Assembly (NCBI RefSeq): GCF_000379465.1 | Contig: NZ_KB905413.1 | Coordinates: 167-34,374, forward strand | Length of the DNA: 34,208 nucleotides | Source of the DNA: Sciscionella marina DSM 45152 | GTDB lineage: Bacteria > Actinomycetota > Actinomycetes > Mycobacteriales > Pseudonocardiaceae | Direction: 5' to 3' | Shown: piece after piece, positions 24,978 to 33,341 of the stretch | Position numbering within the stretch: position 1 is the first letter of the stretch | Layout of the letters: every line of letters begins with the position of its first letter | The notes under the pieces: generated by a model | Seen by the model: the letters and a program-made list of their open reading frames with translations, nothing else | Database searches by the model: none | Told to the model about the DNA's origin: nothing | Made by a program: the position numbers and the translations under genes

Positions 24978-25206
24978 AGTCGCCCTTCCGCCGATCGTGG
25001 CACGCTCGATGGGGCGAATTGTTGAACGTCGATACAACAGAACTCCGGTGGAGCTGATCAACCTGAGGAGTCGCTTGGCCGCGGACGCCCCGCGTCGCGT
25101 GGATGAGCGGAGACAAGCTCTCAGGCACTTTGCCGACGACATGACCACCCACAGGGCAGCACCTCCCGGTTCGCGTTATTCCCTCGGTGCACGACGAAGC
25201 AAGATC

Positions 25207-25257
25207 TCACTTACCCGCTCCAAAACCGAATACACGCCTTCTCGTCAATACAAGCAT
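25207..25257 (-). other. possible 16-residue leader or gene remnant after site E
   Basis: The ATG inside the site E operator opens a short frame, MLVLTRRRVFGFGAGK, ending in TGA. As at site B, the start codon lies within AGCATGCT and is followed by CTT. It could be a leader peptide or the stub of a lost gene. There is no evidence that it is translated. Confidence 0.25.
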
Positions 25258-25290
25258 GCTGATACTAGATACGGAAGCTGTCTCTGTCAA
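25251..25290 (-). promoter_or_regulatory. strong promoter with AGCATGCT operator (site E)
   Basis: On the minus strand TTGACA (25290-25285) and TAGTAT (25267-25262) are exactly 17 nt apart. The operator-like TCAGCATGCTTG covers 25262-25251, at the expected transcription start. It matches site B in 11 of 12 positions. It points toward the secreted hydrolase, about 275 bp away, with no intact gene between. The rest of 24978-25467 shows nothing convincing. Confidence 0.6.
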
Positions 25291-25467
25291 CGGCCGCGCC
25301 TTCCGGTTGCTACGGCCAGCCGCAAAATAGGCAGACCAGTGGTCCTCGTCGCATGCTGCGGCGATGCCTATCGGCACGAGGCTTGTCGCCGATGTGCGGC
25401 CGGTTCGCGTGGCACGTGTGGACGCTGCGGTCCCCGCGGCGCTGCGGTGTTCGGTACAGCGGGGCGG

Positions 25468-26250
25468 CTATTGTTCCGGTTCGCTTGCCAGCAGGGCGCG
25501 GGAGATCGCGGCGGCGGTTGCCGTGATGTCGGCGGCGAGTTTCTCGGCGACGGCTCTGGTCAGCCGGAACGATGGCGCGCCCATGGCGACGGCGGCGACG
25601 AGCGTCCTTCCTGCCCCGAAAACGGGCGCGGCCAGTGAGTTCAGTCCCGGTTCCCGTTCCTCCTCGGTGAAGGCCCAGCCCTGTTTGCGGACCTGGTCGA
25701 GCAGCTTCTCCAGCACCTGCGGATCGGTGATGCTGTATTCGGTGTAGCCGGGTAGCCCTTCTTCGAGCGCCGCCTGGTGGGCCTGTTCGTCGTAGGCCAT
25801 CAGCACTTTCCCCGCCGCCCCTGCCTGGAGCGGCAGGATCTGGCCGATGTAGCCGCGGTAGATGATGGAGTGCGTGGATTCGGCGCCGAGCACGGAGACC
25901 CGGTTAGTGCCCTGGCGGACGTAGATGCCACAGGATTCCCGGCTGCGGTCGCGTAGCGCGGTGATGTGCGGTCCGGCGGCGGCGAGCAGATCGGAACCGG
26001 CTTTCGCTGCCGCGGACCACGCGGTGACACGCAGGCCGATGCTGTACTCCTGGCGCTGGCGCTGGAGCAGGTTCTCGCCGACGAGAGTGCGCAGGATGCG
26101 CGCGACGGTCGAGGTCGGCATGCCAGTGGCCTGGACGATGTCGGCCGCGCGCAGCCTCGGCGTTGTGGCGGAGAAACAGTCGAGTATCTGCGCCGACTTG
26201 CGCACGACCTGCACCGAACCGCCGTCGGTCCGTTCCCGATCGGTTGGCAC
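25468..26250 (-). CDS. IclR family transcriptional regulator
   Basis: A 260-residue IclR-type regulator. The N-terminal winged helix reads SAQILDCFSATTPRLRAADI and GMPTSTVARILRTLVGENLL. The effector domain contains RESCGIYVRQG, ILPLQAGAAGKVLMAYDEQ and the C-terminal LNSLAAPVFGAGRTLVAAVA block. GTG 26250 is the start; the ribosome-binding site is weak. It is divergent from the operon starting at 26419, and a perfect 24-bp inverted repeat lies between them, so it most likely controls that operon and perhaps itself. IclR proteins commonly sense small organic acids, which suits the enzymes next door. Ligand unknown. Confidence 0.92.
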   Translation of the reverse strand: MPTDRERTDGGSVQVVRKSAQILDCFSATTPRLRAADIVQATGMPTSTVARILRTLVGENLLQRQRQEYSIGLRVTAWSAAAKAGSDLLAAAGPHITALRDRSRESCGIYVRQGTNRVSVLGAESTHSIIYRGYIGQILPLQAGAAGKVLMAYDEQAHQAALEEGLPGYTEYSITDPQVLEKLLDQVRKQGWAFTEEEREPGLNSLAAPVFGAGRTLVAAVAMGAPSFRLTRAVAEKLAADITATAAAISRALLASEPEQ

Positions 26251-26320
26251 CCTGACGACCTCGCTTCCCGCAGTGCGGCAAGAGCTGCCGCTGGCCGGTC
26301 AAATTCGCATGCCTTTGTGC

Positions 26321-26344
26321 CGTCTGTCAAGTCCTTGACAGACG
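26321..26344. promoter_or_regulatory. 24-bp inverted repeat, candidate IclR operator
   Basis: CGTCTGTCAAG and CTTGACAGACG form perfect 11-bp arms around TC. The element lies 71 bp before the IclR start and 75 bp before the lyase start. Each arm carries a TTGACA or its inverse that could serve as -35 in either direction, although no good -10 was found at 17 nt. Confidence 0.7.
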
Positions 26345-26418
26345 ATGCTGGTTGCCGAAGAGTGAACCGCATTGTGGCAATGATATTCACGATGCAGCAT
26401 TACGGAGGAGTGGTTTTC

Positions 26419-27288
26419 GTGTCGGAGATCCGTTCCCGGTTGCGGGAACTGCTTGCCGAGCGGTCGGCGGTCGTGGCACCTGGCGTGTTCGACGGGCTGT
26501 CCGCGGCATTGACCGTGAGCGCGGGGTTCCGCGCCGCCTACCTGTCGGGCGCGGCGGTCGCGGCCGCGAACGGCCTGCCGGACGTCGGCCTTGCCACGCA
26601 GACGGAGTTCGTGCAGCTGCTGGCGCTGGTCTCGGGCAGGATGGACGTCCCGGTCATCGCGGACGCGGATACCGGCTTCGGCGATGTCACACACGCCTAC
26701 CGCACGGTCCAGCTCTACGAGCGGGCGGGCGCTGCGGCGATCCAGCTTGAGGACCAGGAGTTCCCGAAGCGCTGCGGCCACATCGACGGCAAGCGGGTCG
26801 TGGACGCCGAGGAGTTTGCCCGCAAGATCGAAGCCGCCGCGCAGGCCCGGCGCGATCCGGAAACAGTGCTGATCGGGCGCACCGATGCCTGTGCCGTGCA
26901 CGGTTTCGACGAGGCGGTGCGGAGGGGCAATCTGTACGCCGAGGCCGGGGCTGATCTGGTGTTCCTCGAGGCGCCGGGCACGTTCGACCAGGTGCGGCGG
27001 GTGCCGGCCGAGGTGACGGCGCCAGCGCTGTTCAACCTGGTACCGCGCGGCAAGACGCCGCAGGTCGAATTGGCCGAGCTCGCCGAGCTCGGCTACGCAC
27101 TGGTGATCATGCCCGGCCTGTGCGTGGGCAGCGCAGCTGCCGCCATGCGCGCGGCGCTGGAACGGGCGGCGCGCGGGGACGTGGGTACGGACGGGCAGGA
27201 TTCGCCACGCGGCCTGTTCGACGCGCTCGGCCTGTCGTTCTGGGAGGACCTGCGGGAGAGCTACGCGGGGCAGGCCGCCGATGCCTGA
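26419..27288 (+). CDS. isocitrate lyase/PEP mutase family lyase (methylisocitrate or 2,3-dimethylmalate lyase-like)
   Basis: A 289-residue alpha/beta barrel of the PEP mutase/isocitrate lyase superfamily. Metal-site residues appear as DADTGFGD (82-89) and EDQ (111-113). KRCGH (117-121) carries the Cys119 that is typical of lyases (PrpB, isocitrate lyase, Dml) and absent from PEP mutases and hydrolases. It should split a 2-alkylmalate or methylisocitrate into pyruvate (or glyoxylate) plus an acid. GTG 26419 is chosen because GGAGGAG (26404-26410) is 8 nt upstream and the N-terminus then matches the family. The stop overlaps the next ATG by 8 nt. With the split hydratase and PrpF-like isomerase it resembles 2,3-dimethylmalate lyase context. 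Confidence 0.87.
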   Translation: MSEIRSRLRELLAERSAVVAPGVFDGLSAALTVSAGFRAAYLSGAAVAAANGLPDVGLATQTEFVQLLALVSGRMDVPVIADADTGFGDVTHAYRTVQLYERAGAAAIQLEDQEFPKRCGHIDGKRVVDAEEFARKIEAAAQARRDPETVLIGRTDACAVHGFDEAVRRGNLYAEAGADLVFLEAPGTFDQVRRVPAEVTAPALFNLVPRGKTPQVELAELAELGYALVIMPGLCVGSAAAAMRAALERAARGDVGTDGQDSPRGLFDALGLSFWEDLRESYAGQAADA

Positions 27289-28531
27289 AACGCTGATCCA
27301 GAAGGTACTCGGCCGGGCATCGGGCGGGCAGGCGGAGGTCGGGGAGATCGTTGTCTGCGAGGTGGACCTGACCGCGCTGATCGACATCCAGTTCGCCCAT
27401 GACCGGCTGGCCGATGTGGTCAGCGTCGCGGATCCGGACCGGATCATGATCGTGTTCGATCACGCTGTCCCTGCGCCTTCGATACGCGATGCGGAATCCG
27501 GCCGCAAAGCGCGAGCCTTCGCCGCCGAGCACGGCATCCGGAAGCTGTTCGACCTCGGACAGCACGGCATCGTCCACCAGGTACTCGCCGAGCAAGGGCT
27601 CGCCAGGCCGGGCTGGGTGGTCGCCTGCACCGATTCGCATACCTGCGCGGCGGGCGCTGTCGGTGCGGCGGCACGCGGGCTCGGTCCCGCCGAGGTGCTC
27701 CAGATCGTGTGCACCGGGCGCACCTGGCACCAGGTTCCCCCGACCGTCCACTATGCACTCAGCGGGCGGAAAAGCCCGTGGGTCAACGGAAAAGACATCT
27801 TCCTGCACATCGCGGGTCGGTACGGCGACGCAACAGGGCACGCGGTCGAGTTCGGCGGTCCTGGCCTTGCCGAGCTGCCGATGGCCGACCGGCGGACGAT
27901 CGCGACCCAGGGGGCCGAGATCGGCGCCGACTTCACCATTTTCCCTGCCGATCAGCATTGCCTGGACTATGTCACCGCGGCGGCGCCGGATGCCGAACCG
28001 GCACCGGTGCGACCGGACGAGGACGCCGAATACGCTGCGGTGCGCGGGATCGAGCTAAGTGGCATCTCGCCGATGGTCGCCAGGCCGGGCACCGTGATCG
28101 AGAACGCCGGACCGGTCGGCGACCTCGTCGGCACCAGGATAGACCAGGCGTTCATCGGTTCCTGTGCGAACGGACAGCTCGCCGATCTCGAGGTCGCCGC
28201 GGAAATCCTGAAAGGCCAACAGGTCGCCAGCGGAACCCGGCTGATCGTCACCCCGGCGAGCCAGCGGATCTACCTCGAGGCGTCCAGGCGCGGCCTGCTC
28301 GCCGATCTGGTCGAGGCAGGGGCGACGGTCACCAACCCGACCTGCGGGGCCTGCTTCGGCTACCACATGGGCACCCTGGCCGCCGGCGAGGTGTGCATCA
28401 CCGCGAGTACCCGGAACTTCAAGGGACGCATGGGAAGCACGGAGGCCGAAGTGTACATGGCCTCACCGGCGACCGTGGCCGCTTCTGCGATCAGGGGAGT
28501 CATCAGCGATGTTCGGGAGGTGGTCGGGTGA
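27281..28531 (+). CDS. aconitase/isopropylmalate dehydratase-type large subunit (DmdA-like)
   Basis: A 416-residue 4Fe-4S hydro-lyase of the LeuC/homoaconitase type. The cluster ligands are Cys295 (GSCANG), Cys355 and Cys358 (PTCGACFG). Other family parts are FDHAVPAPSIRDAE, ACTDSHTCAAGAVGAAARGL and ADRRTIATQGAEIGADF. Length fits archaeal-type LeuC and DmdA (about 420), not full aconitase (about 900). It needs the small subunit encoded next. It overlaps the lyase by 8 nt and the small subunit by GTGA. No leu genes are near, so leucine synthesis is unlikely; hydration of a dimethylmaleate- or aconitate-like acid is inferred from context. Confidence 0.9.
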   Translation: MPETLIQKVLGRASGGQAEVGEIVVCEVDLTALIDIQFAHDRLADVVSVADPDRIMIVFDHAVPAPSIRDAESGRKARAFAAEHGIRKLFDLGQHGIVHQVLAEQGLARPGWVVACTDSHTCAAGAVGAAARGLGPAEVLQIVCTGRTWHQVPPTVHYALSGRKSPWVNGKDIFLHIAGRYGDATGHAVEFGGPGLAELPMADRRTIATQGAEIGADFTIFPADQHCLDYVTAAAPDAEPAPVRPDEDAEYAAVRGIELSGISPMVARPGTVIENAGPVGDLVGTRIDQAFIGSCANGQLADLEVAAEILKGQQVASGTRLIVTPASQRIYLEASRRGLLADLVEAGATVTNPTCGACFGYHMGTLAAGEVCITASTRNFKGRMGSTEAEVYMASPATVAASAIRGVISDVREVVG

Positions 28532-29028
28532 ACCAGGTCAGCGGCAGGGCGTGGGTGTTCGGTGACGGTATCAACACCGACGACATGTACCCGGGTTTCG
28601 CGATGCGGCTGCCGATCGAGGAGGCCGCGCGACACATGTTCCACGCGAGCAGGCCGGAATGGCCGCAGCTCGTGCATCCGGGCGATGTCGTCGTCGCCGG
28701 ACGCAATTTCGGGCTCGGCTCGAGCAGACCGGTTCCCTTGCTGTTCCGGGAACTCGGGGTCGCCGCACTGGTCGCGGAGCAGTTCAACAGCCTGTTTTTC
28801 CGCAACTGCATCAACTACGGCCTTCCTGCTGCGACGCTGCCATCGGCGACCAGGCTGATCCGCGAGGGCGAGACGGTGCTGATCGACTTCACCGACGGCA
28901 GCCTGCGCGTCGGCGAAACGGTCCACCCGATCGCGCCGCTGCCTGAGCTGCTGCGTGCGGTGCTCGACGCGGAAGGACTGCTCCGGCAACTCGAACTGGA
29001 CGGCAAACTCCGGCCGGGGAAAGGATAA
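28528..29028 (+). CDS. aconitase/isopropylmalate dehydratase-type small subunit (DmdB-like)
   Basis: A 166-residue swivel-domain subunit. VFGDGINTDDMYPG at the start is the LeuD signature (GDNIDTD). RNFGLGSSRPVPLLFRELGV contains the GSSR substrate-binding loop, and the block NSLFFRNCINYGLPA follows. In IPMI enzymes the loop between these controls substrate size; here GSSRPVP replaces GSSREHA, which suggests a different substrate. GTG 28528 overlaps the large-subunit stop, with GGGAGG 8-9 nt upstream. It forms a heterodimer or tetramer with the preceding protein. The isomerase gene starts 2 nt after its stop. Confidence 0.9.
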   Translation: MNQVSGRAWVFGDGINTDDMYPGFAMRLPIEEAARHMFHASRPEWPQLVHPGDVVVAGRNFGLGSSRPVPLLFRELGVAALVAEQFNSLFFRNCINYGLPAATLPSATRLIREGETVLIDFTDGSLRVGETVHPIAPLPELLRAVLDAEGLLRQLELDGKLRPGKG

Positions 29029-29030
29029 CG

Positions 29031-30167
29031 ATGTCAGACCAGGAAACGGTCCGATGTGTGCTCATGCGAGGCGGTACGAGCAAGGGCGTGTATTTCCACG
29101 AATCCGATCTACCCAAACCAGGACCGCGGAGGGACCGACTGCTCAAGCGGCTGATGGGCACCCCTGACGTACTGCAGATCGACGGGCTCGGCGGTTCCCG
29201 TCCGATCACATCGAAGGTGGCGATCATCGCACCGTCCGCAAGGGACGACGCCGACGTCGACTACACCTTCGCGCAGGTCTCGATCGACGAGGACGAGATC
29301 AATTATACCGGCAACTGCGGCAACATCTCCTCCGGGGTAGGGCCGTTCGCGATCGACGAGGGAATCGTTCCGGCCGTCGACGAGATCACCGAAGTGCGGA
29401 TCCACAACACCAACACCGGGAAAATACTCGTGGCACACGTGCCAGTCGGCGACGGTAAGTCCAAAGTGGATGGTGACTTCGCGCTGCCGGGAGTGCCGGG
29501 TACCGGCGCGGAAATCGTGATGGACTGGAGCGGTACGGTCGGAGCAAAGACCGGCAAACTGCTGCCGACCGGTTGCCCGGTCGATGACATCGAACTGTCC
29601 GACGGGACGTGCGTTGCCGCTACCATCTGCGATGCGGGTAACCCTGCGGTCTGGGCGCACGCCGAAGACTTCGGGCTCACCGGCAGCGAACTCAGCGCGG
29701 AGATCAACGAGAACACCGCGCTGATCGACCGAGTGCGCGAACTGCGCGGCCGGGCCGCCGTGCTCGCTGGTCTCTGCACCGACTGGCGTGCGGTGGACAC
29801 GCAGTCACCTGGCATCCCGCTTGCCGGGCTGGTCGCCCCTCCGGCGGGTTACACGACGCTCAATGGCGCCGATATCGCCGCGCGAGACATGGATCTGCGG
29901 GTCCGCTTGCTGTTCATGAACCGGCTGCACGAAAGCATCGCCGGTACCGCATCGATCTGTCTCACCGCCGCGTCGAGGGTGCCAGGGTCGGTGCCGGGAA
30001 AGGTCGGCGCCAACCGCACGGATGGCTTGCTGCTTGCCGGCCACCCCTCGGGTGTCACCCCGGTGCGGGTCGAGGGCTCGTCCGTCCACTTCGGACTGCT
30101 CGGGTTCAGCCGAACGGCGCGGCGCCTGATGGACGCCACCGCCTACTATCCGCGTTCCACCTTCTGA
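29031..30167 (+). CDS. PrpF family isomerase (3-methylitaconate / methylaconitate isomerase-like)
   Basis: A 378-residue protein with two diaminopimelate-epimerase-like domains. The PrpF signature RGGTSKGVYF is near residue 13, GLGGSRPITSKVAII includes the conserved Ser/Thr-Lys, and TGNCGNISSGVGPFAIDEG carries the catalytic Cys. C-terminal GLLGFSRTARRLMDA also fits. Known members shift a double bond: PrpF acts on 2-methylaconitate, Mii of Eubacterium barkeri on 3-methylitaconate, and GalD on oxalomesaconate. Coupling to a split hydratase and a KRCGH lyase favours a Mii-like role. The start is ATG 29031, with GAAAGGA 5 nt upstream. Confidence 0.9.
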   Translation: MSDQETVRCVLMRGGTSKGVYFHESDLPKPGPRRDRLLKRLMGTPDVLQIDGLGGSRPITSKVAIIAPSARDDADVDYTFAQVSIDEDEINYTGNCGNISSGVGPFAIDEGIVPAVDEITEVRIHNTNTGKILVAHVPVGDGKSKVDGDFALPGVPGTGAEIVMDWSGTVGAKTGKLLPTGCPVDDIELSDGTCVAATICDAGNPAVWAHAEDFGLTGSELSAEINENTALIDRVRELRGRAAVLAGLCTDWRAVDTQSPGIPLAGLVAPPAGYTTLNGADIAARDMDLRVRLLFMNRLHESIAGTASICLTAASRVPGSVPGKVGANRTDGLLLAGHPSGVTPVRVEGSSVHFGLLGFSRTARRLMDATAYYPRSTF

Positions 30168-30183
30168 GCCAACGGGAGTACGC

Positions 30184-31521
30184 ATGGCAATGTTGCCGAT
30201 GCGCAGTGACTCAGCGGAAATCGCCGCGAATCTGGATCGGTTACCGGTCGGCCCATGGCATCGGCGCGTCGTTGCCTTGATGGGGATCGGCACCTTCTTC
30301 AACTTCTTCGAGGTCGGACTCGGCAGCCTGCTTGTCACGCTGATCCCGTCCGCATGGGCGGACACCACGCTGGCCAAGTCGATGGTGATCGGCTCGGCGT
30401 TCGCCGGGGAGCTGATCGGTGCGCTGGTGCTCGCCCCGCTTTCGGATCAGTTCGGCCGACGCAGGATGTTCCAGATCAATCTGCTCGCTTACGCCGGATT
30501 CTCACTACTGTGCACGCTTTCCCCTAGTTTCGCGGTATTCGTACTGCTGCGGGTGATCGTCGGTATCGGGCTCGGTGCCGAACTGGTGCTCGTGGACACC
30601 TATCTCGCCGAGCTCGTACCGGCCGCGCGGCGCGGGCTGCTGATCGGGGTCTGCTATTTCATCGGCTGGCTCGCGCTGCCGGTCTCAGCGCTGCTGGCCG
30701 CGAACCTGCCACATGTGCTGGCAGGCCTGGAAAGCTGGCGGTGGCTGCTGATCATCAGCGCGCTCGGCGCTGTCCTGGTCTGGTTCACCAGACGCGGACT
30801 CAGTGAGTCACCACGGTGGCTGGCCGCCAAGGGCAGACGGGCCGAGGCGCTCGCGGTGCTGCGCAAAATCGGCGGCGATGTGCCTCCCGCCGAGCCGGAC
30901 TCCATATCCACTGTGGACCCGCAGGACCGGCCGAAACTGCTTCGCCGTCCGCTGCTCGGCCGGACGCTGCTGGCCTGCCTGATCTGGGCATGCCAGACGA
31001 TCGGGGTGCTCGGCTTCTCCAGCATCGCGCCGCTTGTGTTGATACACAAGGGATTCAGCGTCCTGCACTCGCTTGGCTATACGGCCGCGACGGCCAGCGG
31101 CTATCCGATCGGTGCCGCACTGGTCGTGTTGTTCGCCGAACGCTTCCAGCGCAAGCATTTGCTGGTGATCTCCTCGGTGCTGGTCGCCGCGAGCGGCGCG
31201 CTCTTCGGCTTCACGAGTTCGGCGTGGCTGGTGGTGCTGGCCGGTACCGCACTGAACGTGTTCAACGTGATCATGGGCAATCTCAGCCATTCCTACACGC
31301 CGGAGCTGTTCCCGACCTCGGTGCGCAGTACGGCGGCAGGGCGAACCTATTCCTTGTCCCGCCTGGTGTCCGCCGTCTTCCCGTTCATCACGCTTCCGTT
31401 CCTGTACGCCTTCGGTGCCGGCGCCCTCTTCGGCGTCTGCGCGATTCTCATCCTCGCGATGAGCATCGGGGTCGCACTGTTCGGACCGCGCACCAATGCC
31501 AGGCAACTCGATACGATCTGA
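30184..31521 (+). CDS. MFS transporter, probable organic-acid symporter
   Basis: A 445-residue major facilitator with 12 predicted helices. The loop 2-3 motif is LAPLSDQFGRRRMF, and helix 4 holds RVIVGIGLGAELVLVDTYLA with LVPAARRGLLIG after it. The second half repeats weaker MFS features (LFPTSVRSTAAGRTY near the end). The pattern fits the metabolite:H+ and sugar porter group; specificity is not readable. It sits inside the operon between the isomerase and the second MmgE/PrpD gene, so it likely imports the di- or tricarboxylate degraded there. ATG 30184 with GGGAG upstream is chosen; ATG 30190 is possible. Confidence 0.9.
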   Translation: MAMLPMRSDSAEIAANLDRLPVGPWHRRVVALMGIGTFFNFFEVGLGSLLVTLIPSAWADTTLAKSMVIGSAFAGELIGALVLAPLSDQFGRRRMFQINLLAYAGFSLLCTLSPSFAVFVLLRVIVGIGLGAELVLVDTYLAELVPAARRGLLIGVCYFIGWLALPVSALLAANLPHVLAGLESWRWLLIISALGAVLVWFTRRGLSESPRWLAAKGRRAEALAVLRKIGGDVPPAEPDSISTVDPQDRPKLLRRPLLGRTLLACLIWACQTIGVLGFSSIAPLVLIHKGFSVLHSLGYTAATASGYPIGAALVVLFAERFQRKHLLVISSVLVAASGALFGFTSSAWLVVLAGTALNVFNVIMGNLSHSYTPELFPTSVRSTAAGRTYSLSRLVSAVFPFITLPFLYAFGAGALFGVCAILILAMSIGVALFGPRTNARQLDTI

Positions 31522-31531
31522 TCGGAGCGAC

Positions 31532-32875
31532 ATGTCCGCGACCGCGAAACTGGCCGAATTCACCACGAGTGATTTGCGGCTGCCCGAACTGGTACCGCCC
31601 CGGCTGCGCGATCTGGTTCTCGACTATATCGGGATTTCGGCGTTCGCCTCGAATCACGCGGAGAACGTGCCCGCCGTGCGCGCCGCGGTCGATGCACTCG
31701 ACCCCGGCGATGGTCAGACAACGGTGATCGGTGAACCTCGCGGCTACCACAGCCAGTACGCCGCGCTGCTCAATGGCTGTTACGCGCATTCCCTCGATTT
31801 CGATGACACCAACCACCTTCAGATCGGGCATCCCGGCGCACCGGTCATCTCCGCGGCATTCGCCGAGGCCGAGGACACTGGAGCGGACGGGCGTGCCTTC
31901 CTCGAGGCACTCGCCGTCGGCTACGAGGTCAGCTGCCGGGTCGGTGCCGCCGTCGGAGCGAGCAGTTACGATCGCGGTTTCCATCTGACCTCGACCTCGG
32001 GGATCTTCGGAGCCGCCGCCGCGGTCGCCCGGCTGCGTTCGTTCGACAAGGAAACGGTGGAGCACACGTTCGGGCTCGTGCTGAGTAAGGCGGCGGGAAC
32101 CATGCAGTACCTGGCGAACGGGGCGTGGAACAAACGGCTGCACCCGGGATTCGCCGCGCACGATGCGCTGGTGTGTGCCACGCTCGCGGGAGCGGGCGTG
32201 CGCGGGGCCGCCCATGCGATCGACGGACAGTACGGTCTGCTGCGCGGATACAGTGACGATCCCCGACCCGCCGCGCTGACCGAGGGGCTCGGCGAGACGT
32301 GGACTCTGCTGGAGACCGCGATCAAACCGTACCCGTCCTGCCGGTTCACTCATGCCGCCGTCGACGCCGCGCTCGCGCTGCGCACACGGGTCCCGGAAAC
32401 CGAACGCGCACAGGCGGAGATCCGGATCGGTCTCTCTCCGACCGCGATGAAGATCGTCGGCGAGCCCGTCACGGCCAAGCTGCGCCCACAGGGTTCGGTC
32501 GATGCGCAGTTCAGCGTGTACTTCCAGGTCGCGGCCGCCTGGCTGGACGGGAAACTGGACTGGCAGAGCTACCAGCGTATCGGCGCGACGGATCTGACCG
32601 CGATGATCGACAGGATCAGCACCGAGGTCGGGGAGCTGGCGGCGCACGAAACCGTGGTGATGGCACGGATCCGAGACCAGGAGTACACCGAGTCGGTCCC
32701 GCTGCCACTCGGTGAGCCGGACAACTGGATCGGCGACGCGGCGCTGCGCGGGAAGTTCACCGGCCTCGCCGGACCAGTGTACGGCGTTGCCCGTGCCGAG
32801 GCGATCGCCGGCGCGGCGGCTGAGCTCGGTACGGGAACCGATATGCGGACGTTCATCGCATCGCTGCGGGCATGA
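31532..32875 (+). CDS. MmgE/PrpD family protein (second copy)
   Basis: A 447-residue MmgE/PrpD protein that keeps the canonical pattern: AHSLDFDDTNHLQIGHPGAP near residue 87 and IKPYPSCRFTHAAVDAAL near 266. Intermediate blocks such as GYEVSCRVGAAVG and SKAAGTMQYLANGAWNKRLH also fit. The family dehydrates 2-methylcitrate, decarboxylates cis-aconitate to itaconate, or epimerises substituted succinates, so it could form or rearrange the acid used by the hydratase. GGAG lies 5 nt before ATG 31532, 10 nt after the transporter stop. It is the last gene of the IclR-linked operon and is more conventional than the copy at 21736. Confidence 0.9.
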   Translation: MSATAKLAEFTTSDLRLPELVPPRLRDLVLDYIGISAFASNHAENVPAVRAAVDALDPGDGQTTVIGEPRGYHSQYAALLNGCYAHSLDFDDTNHLQIGHPGAPVISAAFAEAEDTGADGRAFLEALAVGYEVSCRVGAAVGASSYDRGFHLTSTSGIFGAAAAVARLRSFDKETVEHTFGLVLSKAAGTMQYLANGAWNKRLHPGFAAHDALVCATLAGAGVRGAAHAIDGQYGLLRGYSDDPRPAALTEGLGETWTLLETAIKPYPSCRFTHAAVDAALALRTRVPETERAQAEIRIGLSPTAMKIVGEPVTAKLRPQGSVDAQFSVYFQVAAAWLDGKLDWQSYQRIGATDLTAMIDRISTEVGELAAHETVVMARIRDQEYTESVPLPLGEPDNWIGDAALRGKFTGLAGPVYGVARAEAIAGAAAELGTGTDMRTFIASLRA

Positions 32876-33341
32876 TCGCCCCGGATTTGCCACGTCGTCG
32901 ATGTCAAGAAACTCGGCTCGCGATCACGCGCGATAGCAGGTAACTCGGTCTGTAACGGCGGCGGGCAGCACGGGCTCGCGTCGCGGCGCCCGGTCGAGCG
33001 GCCAGGAGTCCTGGAACAGTCGACCGACGATCGCACATGACCGGATACGCGAGCTACGCCAAGAATCGTCTGCTTGCGTGAGCGCCTGGAACGCCTCTAC
33101 GGCGAACTGCGCACCGCCGGGGCACGATTACGCCGACCGCAACGCCTCCGGCCTCGATGATTCCGTCTCAACCCGACGCGCCGATCGGCCAGTACTGGTT
33201 CCCAGGCGATCCGCGGCCTCGTTTTATGAATCTTGTGACCGATATCGAGGGTCGGGATCGAGATCCGGCGGCTCTGGTACTGCCGCAGGTGTGGAGTATG
33301 AGAGACGGCAGTCGCATGTCGGACCGGGCTCGGGTCTGCCT
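32876..33341. other. gene-free stretch between operon and IS element
   Basis: No intact gene was recognised. At about 33050-33130 the plus strand can be read, with one frame change, as RIRELRQE then LRERLERLYGELRTAGARLR. That resembles the coiled-coil tail of small proteins accompanying integrases, but the evidence is thin. No terminator hairpin was found after the MmgE/PrpD stop. Confidence 0.3.

Noticed and set aside
24901-25638. A 245-codon plus-strand frame across the region opposite the hydrolase and IclR genes
   Set aside because: It is antisense to two real genes, rich in Arg, Ser and Cys without domain pattern, and has no ribosome-binding site.
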